NCBI RefSeq assembly: GCF_900115305.1
Contig: NZ_FOVW01000007.1
Span: forward strand, 124,001 to 188,000
Length of the DNA stretch: 64,000 nucleotides
Direction: 5' to 3'
Source: Algoriphagus ornithinivorans
GTDB taxonomy: Bacteria > Bacteroidota > Bacteroidia > Cytophagales > Cyclobacteriaceae
Below are positions 9,457 through 19,141 of this stretch, one piece after another. The notes beneath the pieces are model-generated. The model was not told the DNA's origin, ran no database searches, and was given only the letters and a program-made list of their open reading frames with translations. The translations under genes were made by a program, and so were the position numbers. Positions within the stretch are counted from its first letter, which is position 1. Each line of letters begins with the position of its first letter.

Positions 9457-11337
9457 CTATGGTGTATAAACTGAATCTGCCTTATACACATTAAGGTGAA
9501 AAACTCTTATCCAAATTTCCAAAACCAATAATGCAAAAAGAACTCTAGCTAAGGTTGGACTTGGATTTCTTTGATGTTGAAAGATTAAATCTTTCACACC
9601 CTCTTGATTTATATCTAAAAGTGAAGTTGATTTTCCTTCATTGATATAATCGAGTAAGACATCTCCCCATTCTCCTTGCATGAATTTTGAATATGGAATT
9701 GAAAATCCTTTTTTAGGACCCTGCATAGGTTTTTTAGTGAAATCAACTAAAATAGATTTTGTCAGTTCCTTATCGATCTTATTTGGCATTAATGAAGAGT
9801 TTGGGATTTTCATAATTAAATCCACCAAGGTATGATCCAGAAAAGGAGCTCGGACTTCTACACTACTGTGCATAGAGGCAGAATCAATTTTCTGCAAAAA
9901 TGCTCCTGGAAGTCTAGTTTCATAATCGAAATGAAAGCTGATTTTTTGGTGGTCTGCTCCTAACTTTTCTTCAATTTCCAAAAATTTTTTAAAAGCCAAA
10001 CCTTTGTTAGTCTGATTATTAAAAACCTTTTCTATCAAGGAGTTATTTAAATTATTCTTTTGATAATAGCCGTTCCATCCACCCAATTTTATCCTTGTCC
10101 TGTCATCTAGTCTAATTCCTAAATGCTTCTCGACCCAAGGAGATGTATTATTCAAAATACTCTTAACAATTTTTTTACCTCCAGGGATACCTTTAAATTT
10201 TAGACTGTCATATACATTAGTCCTATTGTAAGAGCCAAATAATTCATCTCCTCCATCTCCAGAGAGCATTACTTTAAATCTGGATTTTATCTGATCTGTC
10301 ACCATATAGGATGGTATCAAAGAAGCATCTGCTAATGGTTCTATATCCTTGAGTATATAGGAGAGATGTTGCAATGAATCTACATCCACAGGTACTATTT
10401 CATGATTAATGTTGAGTAGCTTGGCAAATTTCTTTGCTGCCGATGATTCATCCATTTGAGCATCATGTGTGCTCATAGTTATGGCCTGAATACCGGGTTT
10501 GATATCATTTGCAATGGCCGTAATTAGCGAAGAATCTATGCCAGCACTTAAAAAAGAGGCTACTGGTACATCTGCATGAAGCTCCCGCGCGATAATTTCA
10601 TATAACTTCTCTTTTGTAAGCCTTTTTAATTGCTCAAATGGAATGGGTTGAACTAAATCTGAGGGAAGAGAATAATAAGTAGAAAAATTGGGCTTTTCTG
10701 AAAAACTTAAATAAGATCCCTTTGGAAATTTCTTTACCTCTTTGTAGATGGTATGTGAATCCGATATATAAAGATTTTCTATTAAATCTACTACCGCTTC
10801 CTGATTTATCTGACACTCTTTCGGGTAAAGAGATATCAATGTTCTCAATTCGGAGGCAAGGTATAAAACCCCATCTTCGAAAATATAGAATATGGGTTTT
10901 TCTCCGAATCTATCTCTAGCAGCAAATATTGAGTTGTCTTGTTCTTTGTAAATCACAAAAGCAAACATCCCTACAAGCCTTTCTAAAAACTTTTCGCCAT
11001 ATTCTTGAAAAGCTACGAGAATTACTTCTGTATCAGAGTCTGTATAAAATTTGTGACCTTTCCGTAATAGATCTTTCTTTATTTCCTGATAGTTATAGAT
11101 CTCGCCGTTAAAAATAATCTTTAAACCCAGATCAACTCTACTGAAAGGCTGATTAGCTGAATCCGAAAGATCAATAATAGATAGTCTATTATGGCCTAAG
11201 GAAATGAAATCATTAGAAAAAACACCATGAGAATCAGGACCTCTATGAGCTTGCAGTGGTAAGGATGCATCCATTCTGGCAAAATCATTTTTGTTTAAAT
11301 TCCCTTTAGGAGAAAATATTGCAGCTATCCCACACAT
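9457..11337 (-). CDS. asnB: Asparagine synthetase-type glutamine amidotransferase (AsnB family)
   Basis: 626 residues. The protein begins MCGIAAIFSP, so Cys2 becomes the N-terminal nucleophile of a class II glutaminase. RLSIIDLS and FNGEIYNY are the usual glutaminase motifs. The synthetase half has the ATP-pyrophosphatase loop SAGIDSS at residues 264-270 and DGGDELFGSY downstream. Length and order match AsnB. Homologues inside polysaccharide loci (for example WbpS) are thought to amidate uronic acids, which suits the UDP-sugar dehydrogenase of this block. Free asparagine synthesis is the alternative. Confidence 0.9.
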   Translation of the reverse strand: MCGIAAIFSPKGNLNKNDFARMDASLPLQAHRGPDSHGVFSNDFISLGHNRLSIIDLSDSANQPFSRVDLGLKIIFNGEIYNYQEIKKDLLRKGHKFYTDSDTEVILVAFQEYGEKFLERLVGMFAFVIYKEQDNSIFAARDRFGEKPIFYIFEDGVLYLASELRTLISLYPKECQINQEAVVDLIENLYISDSHTIYKEVKKFPKGSYLSFSEKPNFSTYYSLPSDLVQPIPFEQLKRLTKEKLYEIIARELHADVPVASFLSAGIDSSLITAIANDIKPGIQAITMSTHDAQMDESSAAKKFAKLLNINHEIVPVDVDSLQHLSYILKDIEPLADASLIPSYMVTDQIKSRFKVMLSGDGGDELFGSYNRTNVYDSLKFKGIPGGKKIVKSILNNTSPWVEKHLGIRLDDRTRIKLGGWNGYYQKNNLNNSLIEKVFNNQTNKGLAFKKFLEIEEKLGADHQKISFHFDYETRLPGAFLQKIDSASMHSSVEVRAPFLDHTLVDLIMKIPNSSLMPNKIDKELTKSILVDFTKKPMQGPKKGFSIPYSKFMQGEWGDVLLDYINEGKSTSLLDINQEGVKDLIFQHQRNPSPTLARVLFALLVLEIWIRVFHLNVYKADSVYTP

Positions 11338-11339
11338 CT

Positions 11340-12428
11340 TTATTCTACGATTGCCTTTTTAAATTTATGCTCCCAATCTTCATAAGAATGAAAACCAGCA
11401 AGGTGAGTTTGATCAAAGTCCAACTTTTTTCGTGACCTAATTTCCAAAAACTTCTTTACCCATTTTTCGGTCTTATTGGGTTCTGATATAAGGGCAACTT
11501 GATCACAATCCTTGATTACCTCAGGAATACCTCCATTGGCAGACGAAATTACAAACAGCCCACTTTTAATGGCCTCAACTAATGAAAGCCCAAATCCCTC
11601 TTTCCAAAGCGAAGTGAAGAAATAATAATCTGATATTTGAAGATACTTTGGGAGCAAATCATGACTGAGTCTGCCTAATTGAAGTACTTTATCTGACTCA
11701 ATATTCAGTTCTGTTTTGTTACCAATTATTAAAAATTTGAGATTGGGATCTTCAGCCAGTAAAAGCGGAATTATTTTTTTAAAAAGATGTATTCCTTTGG
11801 CTGGTCTTGAATTAGCCATCCATACGATTATTTCATCATCTTCAGAAAACCCCATTTCTCTCCTAGCCTTAAGTTTATCTTGCTTGTCTAGCGGAAAGAA
11901 CTTGTCAGAACGAACGCCGTTTCCGACAATAAAAACTTCAGGACTAAAAATTTTATTTTTTGACAAAGACTCCAAATAACCAAGATTAGTCAGAAAAAAG
12001 ATTTTATCAATTGAGTGACCAAAATTTTCCGGAAGATTTAAATAGTGACCGTGGTAGGAATATATTAATTCAATTCTATCAGGGTATTTTTCTTTCAGAA
12101 GGGCAATAGCTTCGCAAAGAACAAAGTCATCCATTACCACAACTTTCAAAAAATCATCAGAACTTTTTAAAGTTTTCTCAATAGCTTTAAGATAATCCTG
12201 TGCAACCCAGTTTTTTAATTGCCATTTATATAATTGAGGATGATAGGATATCCATTTTTTTTTTGAACAGTGCAGACTCTTTTCTCCTAATATTTTAGAG
12301 GGAGATAAGATATAATCAAAAAAGTCAGGGTCATTTTCAATCAAAAAGCTAATTCTATTAACCCAACTTCCAATTAAGCCTGATGGAACTTCAATATTTG
12401 AAACAAGAATTTTTTTAATTTTTCTCAT
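11340..12428 (-). CDS. Glycosyltransferase family 4
   Basis: 362 residues from the ATG at 12426-12428, which shares one base with the TGA of the upstream ABC transporter gene; a TTG one codon earlier is possible. The C-terminal domain is a standard Glycos_transf_1 fold: IIVWMANSRPAKGIHLF, LIIGNKTELN and the donor motif SLWKEGFGLSLVEAIKSGLF with two glutamates seven residues apart. The N-terminal half is divergent. It sits between the ABC exporter and asnB, so it belongs to repeat-unit assembly. Sugar unknown. Confidence 0.86.
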   Translation of the reverse strand: MRKIKKILVSNIEVPSGLIGSWVNRISFLIENDPDFFDYILSPSKILGEKSLHCSKKKWISYHPQLYKWQLKNWVAQDYLKAIEKTLKSSDDFLKVVVMDDFVLCEAIALLKEKYPDRIELIYSYHGHYLNLPENFGHSIDKIFFLTNLGYLESLSKNKIFSPEVFIVGNGVRSDKFFPLDKQDKLKARREMGFSEDDEIIVWMANSRPAKGIHLFKKIIPLLLAEDPNLKFLIIGNKTELNIESDKVLQLGRLSHDLLPKYLQISDYYFFTSLWKEGFGLSLVEAIKSGLFVISSANGGIPEVIKDCDQVALISEPNKTEKWVKKFLEIRSRKKLDFDQTHLAGFHSYEDWEHKFKKAIVE

Positions 12429-14230
12429 CAAAACTCTTGGAGTTCAACCATTTTTTTAAACTTCAAACTCTTTCCGAGTAATGTTTGGAAAGTGCCTGAA
12501 TCCTTGATTTTTCCTTTTTCCATTAAATAGATGCAATCCGCCTTTTTAATAGTGCTTAGTCGGTGAGCTATGATAATGATCGTGAATTTCCCCATCAAAT
12601 TATCAATATTTGCTTGAATTGCTCTTTCTGTCTCTGAGTCTAATGCAGATGTCGCTTCATCGAAAATTAAAACATCTACATTTTTATATAATTCTCTTGC
12701 AATAGAGACCCTCTGTTTTTGTCCACCGCTTATCAATATTCCATTGTCTCCCAAGAACGTTTCTTCCTTTTCTGGAAGATCTTCAAGAAACTCTTGAAGG
12801 TTGGCAAGTTTAATAGCGTTTTGAAACAGTTGAATATTCTCAGGTGTCTTCTCAGACCAAAGGGTAATGTTATTGAAAAGAGTATCGTTGAAAATTACAG
12901 ATTCCTGAGTGATGTACCCAAATTTTCTACGATAAGTAGAGATATCTACTTTATTCCTCTCCATACCATTCACTATGATATGCCCCTCACTTGGACTTAA
13001 CAAACCAATGACCAGGTTTACCAGAGTTGTTTTCCCACTCCCACTTTCTCCTACAAATGCATAAGTCTTTAATGGATCTAAGGAAATATTGATTTTATCC
13101 AGAACTTTGAATCCTGATGGGTAGGCAAAGGATAAATCTGCTAATTCCAAAGTTGTGACTTTTTCCACTGGATGTGTCCTATCAATTTTCTCCTTGCCTT
13201 TTTTAAACTCATCGATAAGCTCAACTGAAGCCAGTAGACCACCAATATTTGAAATAAATCCTTGCCAACTTCCTTGAAGAGTAACTATATAGTTTAGTGC
13301 TCGATACAAAAACATTAAACTTAATAGAATTGATGACATCTTACCTCCCAGAACATTGACCTGAATCAAAATAATAAGCACTACTACTGCCAAAATAATC
13401 GGCTCTCTGGTACTAGACATAATGGCAGAATAAATGCCAATTTTCTTTTGGTTATTTTCAATCTTATCTATTACCTCCATGAGTTTAAGTCGATAAGAAG
13501 AAAAGTAATCTGTTGCCTTTAAATATTTAAAGTTAGAAACAGCCTGTACTAAAAATGACTGGAAGGAGTTACCAAGCTTTGAGAGACCAATTGAAGCTTT
13601 TTCAGTATTTGTAAATAAAAACTTAAAGACAAGATTAGATAAATACCCGCCTATACTCACCAAAATGGCGAATTGGAAGTTGGAAAGCATTGCCAAGCCA
13701 ATATAAACCAACAAAAGTATAGCATGCTGCAAAGAATTAAAATAAGCCAAAAAGCCGTAGGTTAATTTAATTCCTTCCGATGATAAAGTATTTTGGATTT
13801 TTCCAGAGTCAAAATTAAGAAACTCCTTGTAGTCTAAATCACTTAGTCCATTAACCAGTTGATATCTGAGTTTTTTGACAAATTGATTTTGGAGTTTGAT
13901 TTTGAAATAGCCGTCAATAAACCTCATGATGGCTTTCAATAGGAAAAGGAACACCATGAAGGTAATTACCACATTTAGATTTAGTTCAAATCCCAGGTTT
14001 TGAATCCAGTTAAGCAGGAATTGAAGTTCCCCCATTGTTTCTGGATTTGTAGACGTTAGGTCTGAACTGTCAGCAGCTATCTGAAATATTGGAATAAATA
14101 AAGCAAGACCAAATCCATCCAATAATCCAACCAATAGACTTAAAAAAAGAAGGAAGAATATCCTATATCCTAAAAAGGAATAAAAGAATGAAAAGTGTCT
14201 AAAGTATTTTTGAATTAATTTATTCAACAT
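12428..14230 (-). CDS. ABC transporter, fused permease and ATPase (PglK/MsbA-like flippase)
   Basis: 600 residues: six membrane helices (about 20-340) followed by a nucleotide-binding domain with Walker A GESGSGKTTLVN, signature LISGGQKQRVSIARE and Walker B VLIFDEATSALD. The fused half-transporter form and its place in a glycan locus with no Wzx-type flippase suggest it flips the lipid-linked repeat unit, like PglK. It is a clear paralogue of the protein at 38330-40126 (shared LGYRIF, VGLLDGxGLA, DSGxIQNTLS and FKYLKAT-type segments). The ATG at 14230 follows a 158-bp gap containing a terminator-like hairpin. Confidence 0.92.
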   Translation of the reverse strand: MLNKLIQKYFRHFSFFYSFLGYRIFFLLFLSLLVGLLDGFGLALFIPIFQIAADSSDLTSTNPETMGELQFLLNWIQNLGFELNLNVVITFMVFLFLLKAIMRFIDGYFKIKLQNQFVKKLRYQLVNGLSDLDYKEFLNFDSGKIQNTLSSEGIKLTYGFLAYFNSLQHAILLLVYIGLAMLSNFQFAILVSIGGYLSNLVFKFLFTNTEKASIGLSKLGNSFQSFLVQAVSNFKYLKATDYFSSYRLKLMEVIDKIENNQKKIGIYSAIMSSTREPIILAVVVLIILIQVNVLGGKMSSILLSLMFLYRALNYIVTLQGSWQGFISNIGGLLASVELIDEFKKGKEKIDRTHPVEKVTTLELADLSFAYPSGFKVLDKINISLDPLKTYAFVGESGSGKTTLVNLVIGLLSPSEGHIIVNGMERNKVDISTYRRKFGYITQESVIFNDTLFNNITLWSEKTPENIQLFQNAIKLANLQEFLEDLPEKEETFLGDNGILISGGQKQRVSIARELYKNVDVLIFDEATSALDSETERAIQANIDNLMGKFTIIIIAHRLSTIKKADCIYLMEKGKIKDSGTFQTLLGKSLKFKKMVELQEF

Positions 14231-14343
14231 ATAAAGTTTGAATCAATCTAAAATGGCTCTTATTTACTTATTTGTGAGAAATTCCAGATATGATTATTAA
14301 TTGCTGGTAAAATGAAACTTGTAGTGCACAGTGAGTGGTAGAC

Positions 14344-14379
14344 AAAAAAATAATTAGGAGAGAAACAATGTTTCTCCCC
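14344..14379 (-). terminator. Terminator-like hairpin after the tyrosine-kinase gene
   Basis: On the minus strand GGAGAAA pairs across a CATTG loop with TTTCTC(T)CC (14357-14379), followed by TAATTATTTTTTT. It begins about 10 bp after the kinase stop and ends well before the ABC gene. It could end part of the dehydrogenase-wza-wzc transcript or act as a read-through checkpoint inside block B. Confidence 0.6.
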
Positions 14380-14388
14380 TATTTAACC

Positions 14389-16776
14389 TTAATTATTTTT
14401 CTTATTGAGCTTCTTTTTGCCTTTTTTATCGTCATCGTAATATCCATAGCCATAACCATAAGTATACCCATAGCCATACGTTACATTACTTGACTCAACC
14501 CCATTGAATACGGCATAGATATTCTTTAATCCTTTGCTGGATTTTAAGCCATTCAGAGCATCAACAAAGGATCTTTGGCTGTAATTCTGTCTAAATAAGA
14601 ATAGAGTGAAATCCACATAATTTAATAGATCCAATGTCTCACTGACCAGACCAATAGGTGGAGTATCAAGAATGACAACATCATAATGTGCCTTTAACTC
14701 ATTCATTAATACATCAAATCGCTCAGTAAACAAAAGTTCAGCTGGATTAGGAGGAGTTGGACCAGAAACCAGGATATCCAAATTTTCAAACTCTGTAGGC
14801 TTAATCACCTTTTTCCAGTCTTTCTCTTGACCGCTCAAAAACGTAGAAAGACCCTTGTCATTTGTTAAGTTAAAGTCATCGAAAATTTTAGGCTTTCTCA
14901 TATCACATCCTACAAGGATGGTCTTTTTTCCTGTAAGGGAATAAACCGATGCGAGGTTGATTGCACAAAAGGTTTTCCCCTCTCCTGATATGGTTGATGT
15001 CAACATGAGCGCTATTTTCTCTTCATTTGGCTGAAGAAATCTCAAATTCGCCCTTAATGATCTAAACCCTTCTGCTATACCGGATTTACCCTGTTTAAAT
15101 ACGACAAGATTGTCATCTGATTTATTATGTAGTATTGTTGCTACCAAGGAAGTCTTCAAATGAGTCTCCAAGTATTTAGCATCTTCTATTTTCGTCCTGA
15201 AAAACTCTCTCAGTACAACAACAAAAATTGGTATAAAAACACCTGCTAGAGCAAAACCTAAATAATTTCTAACTGGTCTTGGAGATAATTGATAACCTCC
15301 TGACGCCCTTTCAATAATTTTATTTGCGGCTTTATTTGAAGCTTTCGTTATCGCTGACTCGGACCTCCTCTCCATCAAAAAGGTATAGAGGTTTTCGTAT
15401 AATTTAAATTGTCTCTCAATCCTGATTAGGTTTTGCTCTGTCTGAGGAAGGTTTCTGAAAGATTTCTCAGTCTCAGAAATTCTCCTTTCTAGATCCGCAA
15501 TAAGCCTTCTTGCATTATCATCAACATTTGTCAGAACTTCACGAATCGTTTCATTCAAGTCAGCTATTTTTCGATTAACTTCTTTAACAGCTGGCGAAAT
15601 TTCTGTCTGAGTTGCAAGTAGTCTAGACTTATCCACCTGAAGAGATAGGAGGTTTTCAATTTGAGCATTCAAAATCGGATCATCTATTCCTATTCCGGAA
15701 GGCACCACTAGGTCTCTATAATTCTCTCTTACTAAATAATCCTTAAGACTCTGATAATAAGTCCTTTTGAATTTCTCTTCGTTGAGTTGTGTCCCAAGCT
15801 CTGATAATTGACTAAAAACTGCAGACCCCTCCGCACTTAAATCAAAAAACCGATTTTGAGATCTGAAGCTTTCTAATTGACGTTCAAAAAATCTTAACGA
15901 ATCTTCAATGCCTGAAACTTGATCGTCAATAAACTTAATTGTATTGGAATAAACTTCATTTTTTTCCTCCAGCTCATTTGTCAAATAAGTGTCCATCAAT
16001 GAGTTCAAGTATACTTCCCCAACTGCAACGTTGGTAGTATTTATACTTAAATTCATTATTGAAGCGCCACGTTCAACTGGGGAAACTCTTAACGAATTTG
16101 AAAATTGATTAACCAGTGAGTTGATATCTCTAACTTTGACATAGATTTCTCCGGATTTCTCTGGGTCAACTTTTGATATTTTTAGTCGGAAATTTATGGT
16201 TTCAACCCAATCACCGAATTTGAAACTTTCTGGTTTTGGAATGTTATTTAAGGTAATGGATGTCCCGTCAGGTAAATATTTAGTATAATAATCGTCTTCG
16301 AAAGACACCGTAAATGATTCATTATTCTCCCACGAGATCTTTAAAAGTCCATTAGTAACCTGTGGAGCTAACCAATCTACCTGAACAAGTATTGGAGTAT
16401 TTTTATAAAGTCTGTTATATATAAATGTTCCTTTGGTAAAGTATTCTACATCAAAGTCCAGCGTTTTCAATGTAGCTTCAGCGATTGGTCTGGATTTTAA
16501 TATAATGATTTCATTTTGAAGCCCTACATTTCCTACCTCAGTGATGCTTGGCTTTTCAAAAAGTGCAAAAGCGGACTCTTTTTCTTTGATAAAAAACTTA
16601 CTCGATACACTAAATAGTGGAACAGTGGTTTTGGTTAGATAGAAACCAATCGCTAAGGAAATTCCTACTGATAAAATAATCCAAGGCCAAATTCTTAAGA
16701 TCTTAGGAAGAATTGACTTGAAATCAATGGATTTATCTGGCTTTTCAGAAAAATCTACATCTTCGAATTCATTCAT
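14389..16776 (-). CDS. Wzc-type polysaccharide co-polymerase and BY-kinase
   Basis: 795 residues. One membrane helix lies near 30-50, then a long periplasmic Wzz/GumC domain with coiled coil, a second helix near 520-545 and a cytoplasmic tyrosine-kinase domain. The kinase has Walker A SGEGKT, Walker A' TILVGCDMRKP and Walker B VVILDTPP. The C-terminus has eight tyrosines between 767 and 780, mostly alternating with glycine, then a lysine-rich tail: the autophosphorylation cluster of BY-kinases. It controls chain length and export together with the Wza protein encoded 5 bp upstream. The ATG at 16776 fits the family start. Confidence 0.95.
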   Translation of the reverse strand: MNEFEDVDFSEKPDKSIDFKSILPKILRIWPWIILSVGISLAIGFYLTKTTVPLFSVSSKFFIKEKESAFALFEKPSITEVGNVGLQNEIIILKSRPIAEATLKTLDFDVEYFTKGTFIYNRLYKNTPILVQVDWLAPQVTNGLLKISWENNESFTVSFEDDYYTKYLPDGTSITLNNIPKPESFKFGDWVETINFRLKISKVDPEKSGEIYVKVRDINSLVNQFSNSLRVSPVERGASIMNLSINTTNVAVGEVYLNSLMDTYLTNELEEKNEVYSNTIKFIDDQVSGIEDSLRFFERQLESFRSQNRFFDLSAEGSAVFSQLSELGTQLNEEKFKRTYYQSLKDYLVRENYRDLVVPSGIGIDDPILNAQIENLLSLQVDKSRLLATQTEISPAVKEVNRKIADLNETIREVLTNVDDNARRLIADLERRISETEKSFRNLPQTEQNLIRIERQFKLYENLYTFLMERRSESAITKASNKAANKIIERASGGYQLSPRPVRNYLGFALAGVFIPIFVVVLREFFRTKIEDAKYLETHLKTSLVATILHNKSDDNLVVFKQGKSGIAEGFRSLRANLRFLQPNEEKIALMLTSTISGEGKTFCAINLASVYSLTGKKTILVGCDMRKPKIFDDFNLTNDKGLSTFLSGQEKDWKKVIKPTEFENLDILVSGPTPPNPAELLFTERFDVLMNELKAHYDVVILDTPPIGLVSETLDLLNYVDFTLFLFRQNYSQRSFVDALNGLKSSKGLKNIYAVFNGVESSNVTYGYGYTYGYGYGYYDDDKKGKKKLNKKNN

Positions 16777-16781
16777 GATAA

Positions 16782-17612
16782 TTAGTTTCTAACAAACGTT
16801 GTAATTAGGGCAAATGCAGTGATCATTGAAGTCACAAGAGTCAAAGTCTGAATAAAATTGGTTGCAGTTCCAACCTCTCTAACTTTAAGAGGCTCTGCAT
16901 ATAAAACATCATTAGGTCTAATAAAATAGAACTCAGAACTCAAAAGATTTTTATCATTCAAATTAATCCTGTGAATTTGAGAACCATCTGGGTATTGTCT
17001 AAGCAAAACCAGGTTATTTCTTTTGGCAAGTATCGTCAAGTCACCAGCTGCAGCTATAGCTTCAAAAATCGTAACCCGATTTTGAAGAATCGTCATTTTC
17101 CCGGATGAATTAAATTCTCCCAAAGCACTAAAACGGATACCTCCTAACCGAACACGGACAAAAAATTCGTCCTCATTAACATATTTTCGGACTTTATCTT
17201 CTATGATTGATTTAGCCTCTGCAGTTGTTTTTCCCACCAATTCTACCTCTCCGATCAAAGGCAACTCCACCTTTCCATTCTCGTCAAGTGTATATCCATT
17301 CATAAAAAAAACATCTCCTCCTTGGCCTCCACCCCCGCCCATCATGGCAGCGCCCGCATTATTATCAATATTGACAACAGAAAGTAATTCATTCAACTCA
17401 GGACTCGTTGTCTTTATATTGATTTCTACTATATCAAAGGATTGAAGCAAGTATTCTTCAAATTTATACCCCATCCTCTCATCAGAAGACATGTGGGCTT
17501 CGGAATCCTTTCCAAGATCTTGCATGTAAATGATTCGCTTATTTGAAATACAAGACCCTAGGAGGAAAAGTAATAAAAGCGAAAAAAACAGTTGATTTAT
17601 TTTAAAGCTCAT
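16782..17612 (-). CDS. Wza-type polysaccharide export lipoprotein
   Basis: 276 residues. The signal peptide ends in the lipobox LLGSC with Cys21 as the acylated residue. A Poly_export domain follows; its GYTLDENGKVELPLIGEVELVGKT segment is interrupted by a glycine-rich MMGGGGGQGG insert. Then one SLBB domain (FSALGEFNSSGKMTILQN) and a C-terminal hydrophobic helix. Members form the outer-membrane export channel and partner the Wzc protein encoded directly downstream. It is much shorter than the second export protein of the locus (42147-44759), typical of the short OPX class. Confidence 0.93.
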   Translation of the reverse strand: MSFKINQLFFSLLLLFLLGSCISNKRIIYMQDLGKDSEAHMSSDERMGYKFEEYLLQSFDIVEINIKTTSPELNELLSVVNIDNNAGAAMMGGGGGQGGDVFFMNGYTLDENGKVELPLIGEVELVGKTTAEAKSIIEDKVRKYVNEDEFFVRVRLGGIRFSALGEFNSSGKMTILQNRVTIFEAIAAAGDLTILAKRNNLVLLRQYPDGSQIHRINLNDKNLLSSEFYFIRPNDVLYAEPLKVREVGTATNFIQTLTLVTSMITAFALITTFVRN

Positions 17613-17659
17613 TTTGTGTTTAAAGATTTACTTTGAAAATTATAGAAGTTATTCGAATA

Positions 17660-18964
17660 CTACAACCTTCCGTCCACATGATCTTTTTGCAAAACGCCTT
17701 TCACATCAAAAACAACTTGGCTGGGTGATCTTTTGATATTCAATTGTTTAAACTGATCATGAGAGACTGCTAAAATTAAGGCCGAATATTTTTGAAAATC
17801 GGGAGCATTTTCTCCAGATAAAATGTCCACATCGTATTCATGTTTCACTTCTAAGGGATCTGCCCATGGATCATAAACATCCACTTCCATATCAAAGGAA
17901 CGCAATTCTTTATAAATATCAATAACTCTGGTGTTTCTTACATCAGGACAATTTTCTTTGAAAGTAAATCCGAGAATCAAAACCTTTGAATCGATGACTT
18001 TTAAATCCTTTCTCATCATCAATTTAATAACCTCCGTGGCCACGTGCTTACCCATGCTATCATTGAGTCGTCTTCCCGCAAGAATAATTTCAGGATGATA
18101 GCCCACTTCCTGCGCTTTCTGTGCTAGATAAAAAGGATCGACTCCAATACAATGTCCCCCAACTAATCCCGGTCTGAAATTAAGGAAATTCCATTTTGTG
18201 CCTGCTGCTTCCAAAACTTCCTGAGTATCAATTCCCAGTAAATTAAATATTTTCGAGAGTTCATTTACAAATGCAATATTGATATCTCTCTGAGAGTTTT
18301 CAATCACTTTCGCTGCCTCAGCTACTTTAATAGATGAGGCTTTGTGAGTGCCTGCTGTAATTACTTGTTTATAAAGCTGGTCTACATACTCAGCTACTTC
18401 CGGTGTACTTCCGGATGTAACTTTCAAAATTTTCGAGACGGTGTGTTCTTTATCCCCGGGGTTAATTCTTTCCGGAGAATAACCCGCAAAAAAGTCTTGA
18501 TTGAACTTTAAACCAGAAATAGACTCTAAAACAGGAACACACTCGTCCTCGGTTACGCCTGGATAAACGGTTGATTCATAAACTACCACATCTCCTTTTT
18601 TAAGATACTTTCCGATATTTTCTGATGCTTTTAGCATAGGAGTGAGAACCGGACGATTATGCCTGTCTGTAGGAGTTGGAACAGTAACTATATAAATATT
18701 GCAATCAGAAAGAGAACTGCTATCTGAAGTATTAAAAAGTCCTATTTCTTCGTTTAAAGGATTACTGCTGAGTAAAACTGATTTTAAAAGATCATCTTCA
18801 ACTTCCAAGGTAGAATCAACACCAGAATTAAGTGAATTAATCCGCTGATTATCAATATCAAAACCAATAACCGGGAATTTTTTTGCAAATTCAACAGCAA
18901 GTGGTAGCCCCACATACCCTAGCCCTATAATGGCTATTTTTGAATCATTAATAGATTTTATCAT
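17660..18964 (-). CDS. UDP-N-acetyl-hexosamine 6-dehydrogenase (TviB/WbpO/WecC type)
   Basis: 434 residues. The N-terminal NAD site is AIIGLGYVGLPLAVEFAKKF, the middle domain has VYPGVTEDECVPVLE, and the catalytic cysteine lies in GLVGGHCIGVDPFYLA. The GGHCIGVDP form distinguishes UDP-GalNAc/UDP-ManNAc dehydrogenases from UDP-glucose dehydrogenase (GGSCFPKD), so the product is probably an N-acetyl-hexosaminuronic acid donor. It is the first gene of block B: its 177-bp upstream region carries the operator/promoter and the ops-like leader described separately. The start is ATG at 18964. Confidence 0.92.
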   Translation of the reverse strand: MIKSINDSKIAIIGLGYVGLPLAVEFAKKFPVIGFDIDNQRINSLNSGVDSTLEVEDDLLKSVLLSSNPLNEEIGLFNTSDSSSLSDCNIYIVTVPTPTDRHNRPVLTPMLKASENIGKYLKKGDVVVYESTVYPGVTEDECVPVLESISGLKFNQDFFAGYSPERINPGDKEHTVSKILKVTSGSTPEVAEYVDQLYKQVITAGTHKASSIKVAEAAKVIENSQRDINIAFVNELSKIFNLLGIDTQEVLEAAGTKWNFLNFRPGLVGGHCIGVDPFYLAQKAQEVGYHPEIILAGRRLNDSMGKHVATEVIKLMMRKDLKVIDSKVLILGFTFKENCPDVRNTRVIDIYKELRSFDMEVDVYDPWADPLEVKHEYDVDILSGENAPDFQKYSALILAVSHDQFKQLNIKRSPSQVVFDVKGVLQKDHVDGRL

Positions 18965-18995
18965 CGAAAAAGAATTTATTCAAATGGTTGTATAT

Positions 18996-19017
18996 AGCTT
19001 CGCCCTCTCAGTCACAA
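18996..19017 (-). promoter_or_regulatory. ops/JUMPstart-like leader element, left copy
   Basis: On the minus strand this 22-bp stretch contains GTGACTGAGAGGGCGAAGC. It matches the element at 44811-44832 at 21 of 22 positions. It lies in the untranslated leader about 32 bp upstream of the dehydrogenase start and about 50 bp downstream of the predicted transcription start. The GGGCG-AAGC core resembles the E. coli ops element (GGCGGTAGC) that recruits RfaH/NusG-type antiterminators to long polysaccharide operons. The resemblance to ops is inference; the duplication is seen directly. Confidence 0.6.
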
Positions 19018-19063
19018 GGACTTAGCATTATTTTTTTTACAGGAGAGGAAATACTCTTCTAAA

Positions 19064-19101
19064 ATGAGTACCAAAATTACTCACTTCGAACTGATGGCAA
19101 A
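19064..19101 (-). promoter_or_regulatory. Block B promoter with overlapping palindromic operator
   Basis: Arms ATGAGTA (19064-19070) and TACTCAC (19078-19084) face each other across 7 bp, 6 of 7 positions pairing. On the minus strand the spacer region forms TAATTTTG (19072-19079), an exact Bacteroidota -7 box (TAnnTTTG). A -33-like TTTG lies at 19098-19101, 18 bp away. Transcription would start near 19065, giving a leader of about 100 nt before the dehydrogenase. An extra TACTC half-site lies at 19052-19056. The same palindrome-on-promoter arrangement occurs at 45414-45434. Confidence 0.7.
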
Positions 19102-19141
19102 ACTAATAGAAAAGGCTTTAAAAAAAACTCGATCAATAATT

